The notes under the pieces were generated by a model, which was not told the origin of the DNA, did no database searches, and saw only the letters and a program-made list of their open reading frames with translations. Below are positions 1-12,159 of a stretch of DNA of 64,000 nucleotides, piece after piece; position 1 is the first letter of the stretch, and every line of letters begins with the position of its first letter. The DNA is from Casuarius casuarius. Lineage: Eukaryota > Chordata > Aves > Casuariiformes > Casuariidae. The stretch spans positions 1,214,199 through 1,278,198 of the forward strand of contig PTFA01000111.1 of NCBI GenBank assembly GCA_003342895.1, written 5' to 3'. The position numbers were made by a program, and so were the translations under genes.

Positions 1-3000
1 TTAGGATATGCGTTAAAAGGCACCTGCAGCTAAGCATTGTTGATGCTAATGTGCAATATATCTCTTTCTCGAAGCTTTTGAGATGATAAAGTAATTCATA
101 ATAAGCTTGCATAAAAAAGGAAAATAATTCTATACAGAAATATTTTAGCATTGTCTAGTTTGCTTTTATCCTCTACTACTTGAAGCAGGAAAAGCAAAAT
201 GAAATTCTCTTTTGCANTTTTCTTTTTCCATTGATTCTTTTGACTTGAAGTCATAGCACACTGTTTCTTGATCTTCAAGCACTGAGAGTGGCTTCCTGAC
301 TACTTAAGAGCTGCTTAAATCATCGGCTGTGGTTCTCAGATTTTCACAAACTGANGTCTAAAGTTAAGCTCCTAAAAATACAGATACACACACAAAAAAC
401 ACAAATACACACCCCTACTTTTCTAGCATAAGTAACAGCTATTTAGTNAAAAAAAAAAAAAAAAAGAAGAAGTAATTGATTAATAGATTAAGAAAATCTA
501 TTTTTACACATACATATGTGCACAGGCTGCATATTTCAAAGGCACTAAAAGAGACCCAGTAATTTTGGTGGCCAGATTTCTGGGAGTTGTGATTTTTCGT
601 ATGTATTTTATTGAGACTACCTGCACCATCATTGCTTTGGAGAATCAGGCTATAAAGACTGTATTTTTAAGGACATAGGTTTGCGAGGATAGAATTATTT
701 TTTTCTGAACTTTTCGATCATTGTTTTTCCCTGTATGTGGTTCTAATATCACAAGAAGAGGAATTTTTTGGAAAGAATAGTCAATGGTAATAGACAAACT
801 ATTCTGTTTCCTTTAAATGTTTGCAGGAAGGAAAGGCTGAAAATCAAAACAAAAAAAAAAAACAGCTGAAGATATATTTGATTTGAAATCTGAAAATAGG
901 CTTTTGGCTTTGTTTTTGTTGTTTTTGTTTTCAAAGAGGTTAATAAACAATTTAGATGGGTAAAAGATGTTATATGGAGAATCATTTGCAATGCTGACTG
1001 ACTTCATTACGGTGAGCTGTGTGACAGTATGTCAGGAAATAAAAGCATTTGCCATCATGCTGATGTTGGAGTGTGACTGATTTGGTTGCACTAGATTTTG
1101 TGTGATGAATGTTTAACAGTCTGAAGAAAAACAACGTCTCAAGGAGAGGTGAAGAAATGCTTTTTGGATGAGCTTTTCCCACCACAAAAATGCTTAGAGA
1201 CAAATGTCTTTTTTACAAAGCAGAACTGTTTTTTTGCTGAATGAATGTATTATCACTTCTAATATCAAAGGGTTGTAGTTTGATAAAGACAATAAACAGA
1301 AAAAGTAAATATGCATGCCAAGGAGATACAGTCTGATCAGCCAAATTACTCTAATTATTTGGGTTTTTTTTACCTAGGAATTCAAACTGTCAAATGTTTT
1401 AATCACGAAAGGCCTGTTTCAAGAAATAATGAAATTTTCCTGCTTAATTTCAGTGAGTTTTGAATCACAGCGAAATCCTACAACATCCAGTTTCCAACTA
1501 AGTTGTTCAGTTTGTTTATCCATTCTTTTCTCACAGAGATATCAACAGCAATTGTATTAAACTGCTGTCAGCAATAAACAAGATTGGGGACTTTTTGTCT
1601 TATGGATATGTTCACCTAAGTTTGATTCTAAGCAAGTGTTGAATATACTATATATTTAAACATCAGAATAAATCATACATTTTAGGGCTAAATCCTTACC
1701 AGAGCACAAGATCCATTAGGTGGAAGAGGGTATTAAAACATTTGTCACATACTGATTAGACAGAGTTCTTGGAGTCACTCAGAATGAGGACTTCAGAGTT
1801 GTAGGATACTGGTGATACGACGTAGTCCTACCACCCTTTCCCCTGACTGCATTTGAGGAACGCTAGCAGACATTATTAAGTGAGCTCTGATCTTTATCCA
1901 ATAACTTCATCAGGAATAATTGAGGCTTTTATCTGGAAAAGAGAAGGGAACCTATGTCTGTGCTGGGAGCCTGCAGCACTCACTTGAACTACCCTGTGTT
2001 GTTGTCCCATACAGCAGCCTCTGTCAGGGCCATCTGTGACTGGATCCATAGTGATTGCTGAGCTAGAAAAATAAAGTTCATAAATTATGAAGATCTTTAA
2101 GATTAGAGTCTTGAAATGGCAATCTTCTATTTATTAACGGCCAGGGAACAAGACATTTCTGCTTTATACATTGATGCATGAAGAGATGTTATGAGGAATA
2201 TGGCATTCTGTCATATAGAGATAGGAAACCACTTTTACTCACTGCATTTTGATTACAAACAGTAAAAGGTGGCACAATGTGTCTGAACCATTGCATGCAT
2301 TTTTAAANGTGTTTTGTAAAATACTGTATCATTTGAAACTCCCAGCTTAGCATGGGATGACTGGTGGCTATCTTGTCACATTGCATTACTCCCAAATCAA
2401 AGACAGGCAGTTCACAAAGATGTGGAAAACCAAAAGGAAAATGCAGTTTTCAGTTAAAAAACAAAACAAAACAAATCAAAACAATTCTTGTTATCTGTCA
2501 TTATATAGTGTTTTAATTTTATTCAAGTAAATACTTAAAGATAAACATAAAAAATGGCAAAATACTACTTTTTCCCCCTTTTTTTCTTCAAAAATATATA
2601 TTCTGGTGAGATGCAGATAAGTTAGGCAGACTGTCATTTAAAACATAAGCATTTGTCCCAGCAAGAGAATCCATATCAACTCAGATAAATGTCTAGGCTT
2701 CACTATTGTAAAGGGAAAAAAGTCCAAATCATAGGCAGCAGAAAATGTTAGATGAGCATGTGTCTGAGTTCCTCTCTTCTCTCTGCACCTTCGGTGCCCG
2801 GCTTGGACTGAAATTTAGAAATTTACATCTTCTGTGGGTGGAGACTTAGCAGTATTTAAATGTAAAATACGTGAAATATATTTTAATTTAGATCCTAAAT
2901 TCCATCCTGTAACAGCTCGGCAAGGGTCAGAATGCTGTGAGCCTGCACTCCCTTGCTCCTATGACTCTCACGTTCCTGGTCACTTGCTGGCTGAGGGCAT

Positions 3001-3030
3001 TGCCTGGTCTTCTGGGATGGGATGTAGCCC
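1..3030. other. AT-rich intergenic or intronic DNA, no gene seen
   Basis: No open frame here exceeds about 100 codons and none resembles a known protein. Several short minus-strand frames (for example 749-991 and 982-1203) are T-rich chance frames. The stretch holds an A17 run at 449-465 directly after a single N, short TTTG/CAAA runs near 905-935 and 2460-2480, and nothing I can assign to a repeat family. The base composition rises in GC only after about 2,760. Confidence 0.7.
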
Positions 3031-3032
3031 CA

Positions 3033-4160
3033 GATACAGACACCTAAATTTAGATCTCCGGGGCCCTGAATGCACTCCTCTCCCCTTTTGTCAGCTTAGC
3101 TGGCTGTGCTTGAGCATAGACAGCTGAAAAGAGCTATGAATAAAGAGCTGGAAGAAGTGTCAGTGGAGGCTCCTCCCCAACTGCTCTGCTAAGAAGCCTC
3201 GCTGGAGCTCCCCCCGCTTTGTTTTGGAGCAGTTTTCAAGTTGAGGGTCTCATGCTGGATCTGAGCTATGTTGTAGCTATACTGCAGTCATGCCTGGCTC
3301 TGGTCACATACCTTGTTGATCCTGATCCCCGTCCATGGACATGATTTCTCAGCTGCACCTTGGCCCAGCCCCATCCAGGCACCTGCAGGGTGGTGGCAAG
3401 TGCTGAGTGTCCCCAGTCACTGTCTCCATCCTGACCCCCCTAGCCTCCCTGGGGGCTGCAGGGCGAGGGGGGTGCTGGTCAGGGAGGGCATGGTCCTGCT
3501 GGCCCCACTGCCACCTCCATTCCTGATCCCTCCCTTGGGGATCCCAACTCTCGCAGTGCCCTGACATAGATGTCCCCAGTACGTGTGTCTTTACATGAGA
3601 TAGTAGTCTAAGTTCCCAGCCAAAGGAATTCAGAGAGCTATTCAGTTCATGCCAAAGCAGATATTTCTTTTGTTCATCTGCATAGCTCTCCTAATTGCTC
3701 CAGCTAAATCTATGCTGACTTTAATAGGGGCTTAGACATCTTGCTTATATGCAGATACCTACACTTACGTGTCGTAATTACTGAGCTAAATCCCCTTTCT
3801 CTTCTGTAGACAACTGAAATTGAGTGTCTGAATCTGAAGCTGATTTCACCTCAGAGGGCAGTGGTAGAGGACAGGAGTTAAAGATGCTTTTGTCTGAGGA
3901 AGATCTAGACCCGAACTTCCTGTTTTTTTGGCAAATTCATTTGGTCACCTTTTTCACTGCAATATTGTACAAACAGTAAGGAATACCAACCATGCTCTTA
4001 AAGCACTGATTTGTAGTTTTCGAATAAGCTCAGTTCAGTTGCCCATAAGTAGACATCTAAGGACACTTGAGATTCTCCCAGGCATCTTGCCTGGCCTCCA
4101 GCTGCAGACTTCGCATATGTCCAGTGGCACGTCCACATGGATGTCTCAGGTACCCCTATA
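3033..4160. repeat. Fragments of an old dispersed repeat with GACACCTAAATTTAG-type motif
   Basis: Three short stretches around copy A look like members of one decayed family. They are 3,033-3,060 (ACAGACACCTAAATTTAGAT), 3,625-3,790 (AGAGAGCTATTCAGTTCAT, later TTAGACATCTTG and GATACCTACACTTA) and 3,999-4,080 (CAGTTCAGTTGCCCATAAG then TAGACATCTAAGGACACTT). The 19-base string at 3,632-3,650 recurs exactly at 61,912-61,930, where it is also followed by TAGACACCTAAAT. Such motifs are common in ancient sauropsid interspersed repeats, but I cannot name the family. Confidence 0.4.
3283..3560 (-). repeat. Unclassified GC-rich dispersed repeat, copy A
   Basis: A GC-rich block that stands out sharply from its AT-rich surroundings. 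Its reverse complement aligns by eye to 60,570-60,842: both contain CCATGCCCTCCC, CAGCCCCCAG, CCCTGCAGGTGCCTGGATGG and, about 60 bases later, CAACAAGGT or CAGCAAGGT followed by a CAGGCAT. The order and spacing of these blocks agree over about 270 bp, so this is true homology rather than shared composition. The overlapping open frames on both strands (3313-3564 and 3349-3567) are what a GC-rich, stop-poor sequence gives by chance. I do not recognise the family. It could be a piece of an LTR, a CR1 5' region or a segmental fragment. Confidence 0.65.
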
Positions 4161-4169
4161 CATCTCAAA

Positions 4170-7100
4170 CGGCAGTAGGTGTTTATGTGTGGAAAACCAT
4201 TCCTCTGTAAACATGTANTATGTACCATCCTCAGCAGGTGCCCCCTATAAACAACCAAGAGGATAATTATCACTCCATGAGTCACTAAGTTCCTGTGTTT
4301 GACAAAGTATCATTTTTTTTACAATTTTCAACATTCAAAACTGCTGGGACAATACATTCTCCTGCTAGTGTGCTAAATCAGAAGCAATGGAGAAAATGTG
4401 CTTTGCAGACAGGGAAAAGGGAAAAAGAATTTCTAACATTAAATTTTAAATATACTAATTAACCATCTAATTTATCTGAGTGAGGTGAATATCCTTAGTA
4501 GTCTGTAGAAAACTGAAATACTCTAAACTGAAGTCAGAAATTTGCTACAAAGCATTAACAAAACATCTAATACTCTTAAGTACAATTTTCAAGCTATGAA
4601 CAAATTTGCAACCATAAAAATAACTAAAAAATCACATGGTTAGGATGATATTTCTAAACCAAACTGAACTGCAGCTCACTGAGCATTTAGGTCATTTCTA
4701 CTTACATTGTAATAGGTTGCTCATTGCTTGATCCTGTTTCAGCTACTTTGCTACAGCAGTAGACTTCGGTCTTTCCTGACATGTACTCGCTCACATTGTC
4801 TGGAGTATTTTTTTGCAGCTTGATAGATCTCTGTTATGACGACACTCGAATGATTTCTTTTAGTGGCTTTGGCATGGTATCCAGTTTTTTGATGACTTTT
4901 CATGAGAGTGAAAGGGAAGCTTAAGGAATGTATATAAGTAAGCTCTTAGGCTAGAGGGGTCTTGAATAGTTCTAAATTCTCTGTGCTTACTGTTGATTAT
5001 AGTCCTACTTTTTCTGGTTATTTCCAAACAACTGGTTTCCTTCAAGCAAAACAAAACACAGGAAAGCATGCACAAGACTGCAATACCAATTTATTCCAAT
5101 CAATAAAGTTTTGAGGTATACACTATGTTAAGGGAAAAAGTAAATCAACCCTGATTTTTAGCAAGAAAACTATAAAATGAACCATTGGATATTTCCAGAT
5201 CTGCCTGCTTTGAAATGGATTCAGCTTTGGGGATGCCTGAAGGTCCCTTACCTTTCACAGAAGATGCTTATTCCATGGTTATATATGGAAATGAAGTGAA
5301 TAAACTGAAGTGGAAAAAAATGGGAGGAAATTGTGTCAAAACATATTTGCTCAAAATGTATAAATACTGAAGTTGTTACACTCTTACTTTCATCTGAAAG
5401 ACAGAGTATTCATAAAATTTGAGACATAAGAAGTACAGCCTTTAGACAGTTTAATCTAATATTTAGATTAGGTAATAGAATTTAATATTTAGATTTAGAT
5501 AGTTCAGACAGGTCTTCTAAAAGTAACTGAAATTAAATTACGCATTAAAACACTAGTTATTTTAACTTTAATTCCTATGGAGGTTTAAAGCTAGTAAAAC
5601 ATCTGTAATATAGGTAGGAGATTTATTGCTCCTAAGAAAAGAAAAGAAAAATAATAAAAAACTATTGATATGCACTATAACTAAAGACTGCTCTCACTTC
5701 CACTTTGTCTCACATGTGGNTTAGCTAGATGAATTTTGGTTGTCTAAATAGGAAACTGTGAGATGCTCTGTAAATCATATGTGCTTCAAAAAACTCAAAA
5801 TCCAAGTCACTCAAACATCAACAGATTAACTCAATCCTTGCTAAAAGCCAAAGTACAATTTTTTGCTAATAACACCAAATTATTCCTCTTAGCCTTTTAA
5901 TAGTAAAGATACTTCTGTTAAAATCTTAAATTATAATAACTTACATTTATTCTGTTTTACAGCTCTCAGATGTTGTAGCAATATCCTTTTAACAGAATTC
6001 TCACTGTCACAGGATACATTACTGTTGCCTATGCAGCAGTCTAATATAGACATACACATAATAGACATAATAAATACATAAATAATAACAGAAAATAATA
6101 AGCATATATACATATATATGCTTAAAATTGAGCCAGCTCAAAATTATGTGGCTCGTGTGCCAGCTGCAATTTAGTAATTGCAGTGGAAAGCTCAGCACAG
6201 GTGAATTTACCAACTTCATGCATTTTCTAGCCCATGATAACCTCATAATGCTGAGGCTAGATTTCCACTGGAGTCTGAAATAGTTAATCTAATACTAGTC
6301 TGGATTAGTTTACTCTGTATTAACTATTGTAGCACTTACTGTCTAACATTTTCTTTTTCTGTTCTATATTTTCCCTCTTTTGAAGTGCAATTATTCAGAA
6401 TTTTGCAGAGTCCCTTGGGTGAGTGTTCTAAAATTGTACAGAACTACTGAAATCAATGGAAGTAGATTGACTGGCACTTGCTGAGATCCTGTCTTTACAT
6501 GTAGAGTATAGAACACTTATCATTTAAAGAAAAATCTTTTCCAAAGGTTATCTTCCTATGTTTGTTAGTATCAGTGCTGGACTTTTTTTTTTTTTTTCCC
6601 CTAAGACAGACATAGTTTGATGAACACTAGTGAATACTAAAAGTTTTTAGCTTTCAAGTTCATGTAAAATTTAAAATGCTTGAGCACTGTCATTGAGAAG
6701 ATGTAAAGCTGTTATTTATTTTGATGAAAATGTATCCAGAATACTGCCACTATGTCTAATCAACCATGTACAAATTGCCACCACTCTGAGATGCAGTTTG
6801 CAGTGGTAACTGTAATGCAGGATTACCACTTTCATACAGTATGCATAATTTGACTACAGTAACCAGAAACTGTTAACTGAAAGTGATATAATTGTGCTTG
6901 TTTCTGGCAGAGCAGATATTTCATCCTTAGACAAAAGCTGAAATACAAATGTTGTCACTATTGCATAACCACTTTCTATGATCATTCCTAACCCATCCAG
7001 AAGAATTGCCTGTGATAACATATGATAATGAAAAGCTTGAAGAATGTTAGTGTTATGCAAAAACATGGGCAGCCCATTCAACCAAGGGCAAAACAAATAT

Positions 7101-10100
7101 TTCAGTTTCACTGCAAGTGTGTATGGGAAGAACTGGCACTTGTTGCAAAATAATACATTGTGCATTTTTATTTGAAAATATGTTAGCTGAGGCAGTTATA
7201 TTATGCTCATTAAAACATAATAATAACCTAACGGGATTCAGACCACAGACATTAATATCTGAGAATTAGTCTACACAGAAGTATACTTCCTCATTAAGAG
7301 AATAATTTCAAGTAAATCTGGGGCTAATCAGATCCTGATTCCTGAGCTTTATTATCCTCAGTCTTTTATCCTGGCAACTTTATTTCTGCATTGAAAGATG
7401 TGCTATTTTCTCCTCATTCTTGAGCTGAATTCAATGTTTTCAGTCTCCTCTTCAAGCACTTCACAGCTCCACTCCTACCTTCTTATTTTTACCTACTTCC
7501 CCCAGTTTCCCAGGCTCAGGAGAAGGACACAGAGGTTTATCTCTGTTTTTCCTAGTGCNGTTGTTACCACTTTTGTGAACTGCTTGCAGGAAAGTAACAA
7601 TGTACTTTGTTTTTTAGAGATGAAGCAATATGATATTTAACAAAACCTATTTCAAAAAAAAACCAATTAATATGGACAAACTGCTCAAATGTTCTAGAAT
7701 TCATTAAAAACCAGCCACTGTCATAGAGCGGTACCTTTACAACATTTTCACACAGCTGAAATTGTAACATGAGAAGAAGAAAAATGCTTGTTGAATGTTT
7801 GGAAATACTCAGAGCATAACATAAGTGGAAGAAGCACAGCTAATTAAGGTAATCATAAGTGGAATTAACACAGGATGTGATCCATAAATTAGAAAATGGA
7901 TTGTGTGAATCATGCTTATTAGTTACTGGCAAATCAATACTCCCCTAGAANGGATGCTAGTTAAAGCAACAGTTCTTGGGTAATATGGCTGTAAGCTTTA
8001 CGAAGCTCTAGACAATTTTCTGCTGCATAAGAGGTCTGATTTCCATTTATGCCATGTTGCTATGTGGGAGTTCAGATAACACTTTTTATTCACTTTTGCT
8101 GCTTGGATACCTGTCTATTTCTGACATTTACTTCTTGGTATAACAATGAGATTGACACATGGGTTTGGAAGTGTTCCCACANTGCTGTGTTGCATCCAAT
8201 TTTGTGTGTGAGTGTAAATGCAGTCCCATCTTTGTAACTTTTTATGTGCACCTTTTAGCAACCAGAAATAAATCTGACACAATAATAATTGTTGAAGATC
8301 AAAATCCGAAGTCCAGTTTCAAGGGGAAAAGTCCTCTTTGAGTTCATTGCAGTGGGAAGAACATAAAAAGACTCTGTGTGTATGTGTGTATTTGAATATG
8401 ATGCATACTTTGACTACCATGAACCCTCCTCAAACTAGCCATATTTTAAGAAGGGGCAACAAGCAGATCTTACGTAACATGTAAAAAGTTAGCCCTCCAT
8501 TATTATTTTGTCTCATGCATACTCCATTTGAGCACAGCTGAGGAAAAATCTAAAGTTAAACATAAGCCAAGAAAAAAGACAAAATATTACCTTGAGAGGG
8601 CACTTTGTTTAGCTGTTTTATGTTGGTGTAGTGCAGACTTCCTTGTCTCCTTCCTCTTTGTTGTCTTGTAGCCCAGTAAATATGGTAATGTCATTGCTAG
8701 TAATAGACCATGGACTTTTTTTAAAGATAACACAAGGCTCAAGACTTGCCAGGCTTTCTGTGGATTGTCTTAGCCTGCAGTTATCAGTAGCAATCATCTA
8801 TTCTCCAGAAAACCATAATCTATTTTGATTCGACTTTTGTTTAGCTTTGTGCAATTGTGCNGTGTAACACCTATTGTTATGTATATTTCTGTAACTAATC
8901 AATAGCAACAGTAAATAGTTATTCTGTGTAGAATGAATTATCCTTGGCCATACAGCATAGATCTGCACAGAAGAGCAAAGGTCTGGAATGACAGTGGAGG
9001 CCTTGAAAGAAGAGATGTAAAGTGATACTGGAGGACACAGAGCGATGAACAAATCATCTATGGTCAATTAACGGTTGTCAAAGGAGTGCAGCCTTGGGAG
9101 CTGAGTAAAAAAAGTGTTAGGGATAACAAAGAGAACAATGAACAAACATCCAACATATGTAAGACACACCATATATAGTAAATTTGTATGTGATATAGGC
9201 CTGCAGCAGGACAAAGAAAGACCAAGGTGTAAAGTATGTTAGCAAACATATAAAAATGAACCTGAGCAGGTCCTAATAAAATGAAGAGGAAGAAAGCATC
9301 ACCACCAACATCATATGCCTTCCTCTCGCTGAATGACTCAAGATGCTGGTGACTCCCTTGCACATCTCCACAATGCTGGACTGAAGCCATTGACCCTAGA
9401 ACCGAGAGGGGCAGTGGAAAACACCAGAAAAAAAGGGTGTAGATACCACAAAGTTTGTCTATATATTTACTGTATATAATTTCAACTAAAGTTGTTAAAA
9501 TTATTGTGACCGGACCAATAATAGTTCTTTGATTGCACTGTTAAGACTTTAACTAGACTAACAATAAATTCTTACTTTGCGTATGTGTTACTTTTTCACG
9601 TGCAAGACTTGGAGTGGAGAGGAAACTGATGGAAATTCAAGCAACCTCCTCTATAGATTGAATGCAACAAATGGATAACATCTTTTTCTGTGGTGTCATG
9701 ATAAACACTTTCTGGCCTGAATTCATGTCTCCTTTTCTGATCAGATAGTGAGACTGGGTCAGTGTATGGTTTTTCTTTTCAAAATGGAAAACTTATTCAA
9801 AATAGTGCACTTGCTTTTACATAGTACTTCTATTGCTTTGTTGGTAATTCGCATCATTTTAGCAGTTAGACCGTCACTGAGATTTTCCTGGTTAGGAGGC
9901 CAGACTGTAGCTGAAAATACTTCAGAGTTGCTTCTGCTTGAGTAACATACTTGAATATACTCCCCCAATTTNATTTTGTTTGCATATACATGGAGTAAAC
10001 GGTGCTGAGCTTAATAACTTTAATGAGCTTATTCCTGTAGCAGTTGTAGCTCTAGAATGTGTGTAAGGATACAACTGCCACAGAGAGATCCTTCTATTTT

Positions 10101-12140
10101 TGTATGCTTTTCTAATAAGATTTCAGATAAATTTACTGTTTGGAATTTTATGTACTTTGGGCTGTGTGAAGAATTTTAATTGCAGAGACAGAGAAGACCT
10201 TATCCAAAGATCATTCATCACCACTGAGAAGGTTAATATTGTCTGTGTGTCATCATCTAATCAGCTGAAGTGTTAGTAACAAATTTCTTAGGATTGTCTG
10301 GTGTTGTCCATGCTTTAAATAACTTCATTAGTGTTTTGGTTTCAGGAGGAAAGAATATGAAGCAGACAAGGGCAACCGAGAGAACAAGTGCTGTTTGGGA
10401 AATAGATTTTCACTCACTAGGAATTCTGCAACTTTTTTGTGTATGACAGAAGCAGCAAAAAATACTTTATGAAAAGGTTCTAAAATAAGGTATAACANAC
10501 TTCTGATACTTTTACATTTAAAATAATAATAAAAGTATTTATCAAGGAATAATATAATGTGTTAAATGCAATTCAGGAAATACTGAAACAGAACATTTGG
10601 ACAGAAATTGATTAGTATTTTCAATCTTATTCCTGATTTTTTTTCTTTTGACAAATTGTCATTTTCTGAAAAGGAAAACATTTCTTCAGTAGTATATTTT
10701 TAAAAAGTTCTGCTGACAATCTATATTTAGTGATCATTCTAAAAGCAATATTGTTCCAGGAGTAATTGCTGACCTCATTATGCTGTGCACACTGTGCACT
10801 ACAGTCTACAATGTAATTCCCAGAGTTGTGTTTCCATTGAAAATTCAGCAAAATCTTGTACTGGTCAGGTTGCCCCGAATTTCTGTGTTTTATCCTAGAT
10901 AGTGCAACAAAAGTGCAGAAATGAGACATCATCCTCCAATTAGCCTGGAGACATCTGGAGACTAGAGGGCACACGAAAAGTAACAAATAATTAAGTCTGC
11001 AATTCTGCTTCTATTCCTCTGTTCTGTACTTCATGGAAAAGTCTTTAATACTGTCTTGCAATAATTTACTCTGACTTATACACCACAATATTATCTCTTG
11101 CGCACATATGTTATCCTGTTTCAAACTCCATCCCCCATTCCATGGCCTGCTAAAAACCTCCATATTGAAAACCACTTCTGTTGCCAACTCCCTTTTGTTT
11201 GTAAGCATATAGGTATTGACCAAAAATATATTCATCTTTTATGTTTCTTTCTAAATTATCAAGGGTCTTATTAACTGTGACTTCGGGAGCTGGAAAAACA
11301 GGAAAGAAGCCAGCAACTGAAAGCCAATGCACTTGCTGTATCACTGCTTAGCTACTGGTTCCGGCTTCTCCTTCTGTTTCCTTGGAAACAGATACTGGGC
11401 AAGTGAGAACAANGTAAGGGCTTTAAAATATTGACTTTTAAAACTACTGCTTACTTTATTTCAGTGGATCCTGTTCTCATGAACAAGAAAGGAAATACTT
11501 TGCAAACTAGCACTGTANGGTAACTACAGTATAGTTACTGCAGCTTGGGTACCAGAGAGACATTTGGTGCCTCTTTTTGCCTTGTCTGCATATCTTTCCA
11601 AAATGCAACTGTATGATTAAAAAGACAGAAAGAAAAGCGGATGGGAAAACAGCCAAATCCAACAGCAGAGAGCAAGACCTCTCTGTCACATTCAGCTGCT
11701 GTATGAGCAATACAGTTGCCACTGTGGAAGAACTGCCTACAGACACACGGAAGTGCTAAGTTCTGACACACTAAATCAAACAAAATTTCAGTTGCATCTT
11801 TACCAGAAACAGTATAAAAATGTAAAATATCTTTTTTTTTCCTAATAAGAGTAATGAGATACTTAAAATATTCTCTTTTTTTTTAAATGAGGTTTCTTTC
11901 CCCTGGGACTGATGTGATTGGCAAATGATCCATGACTCTGCATTTCAGTTTGGTTACTGAAATCTCTATGCCTATCTGAAAAGTGTCTGAACCTTGATTC
12001 AACAGCTTTAGCTGGAGAGCTTGCAAGAACAGGATTTTTTAGCATTTTTGTTTTTGATCTCTGTTGGAATACTGGAACAGGATTATTTTTGACAGTAGGT
12101 TTAGTCTTGACCAGGACTAAGAACACATTCCAGCAAAAGA
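4170..12140. other. AT-rich intergenic or intronic DNA, no gene seen
   Basis: No recognisable coding region. The frames here are 60-119 codons long, lie on both strands, and have the Phe/Leu/Ile-rich or Lys-rich look of AT-rich chance frames. Minor features are an AT dinucleotide-rich patch at 6,104-6,120, a T15 run at 6,583-6,597, and a short stretch at 6,440-6,475 with TGAAATCAATGGAAGT, a motif typical of old amniote repeats. A TATA-like string near 9,460 and an AATAAA near 9,565 are discussed as a weak LTR candidate in the findings. Confidence 0.65.
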
Positions 12141-12141
12141 A

Positions 12142-12152
12142 GGGGGGGGGGG
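12142..12152 (+). repeat. G11 homopolymer
   Basis: An uninterrupted run of 11 G in otherwise AT-rich DNA. It has no nearby G-runs, so a stable intramolecular quadruplex is not implied. Confidence 0.95.
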
Positions 12153-12159
12153 ATCTAAT

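Noticed and set aside
3313..3567. Plus- and minus-strand frames of 72-83 codons as small proteins
   Set aside because: They lie inside the GC-rich repeat copy A, and the compositions are Pro-rich. No conservation with copy B at protein level could be seen.
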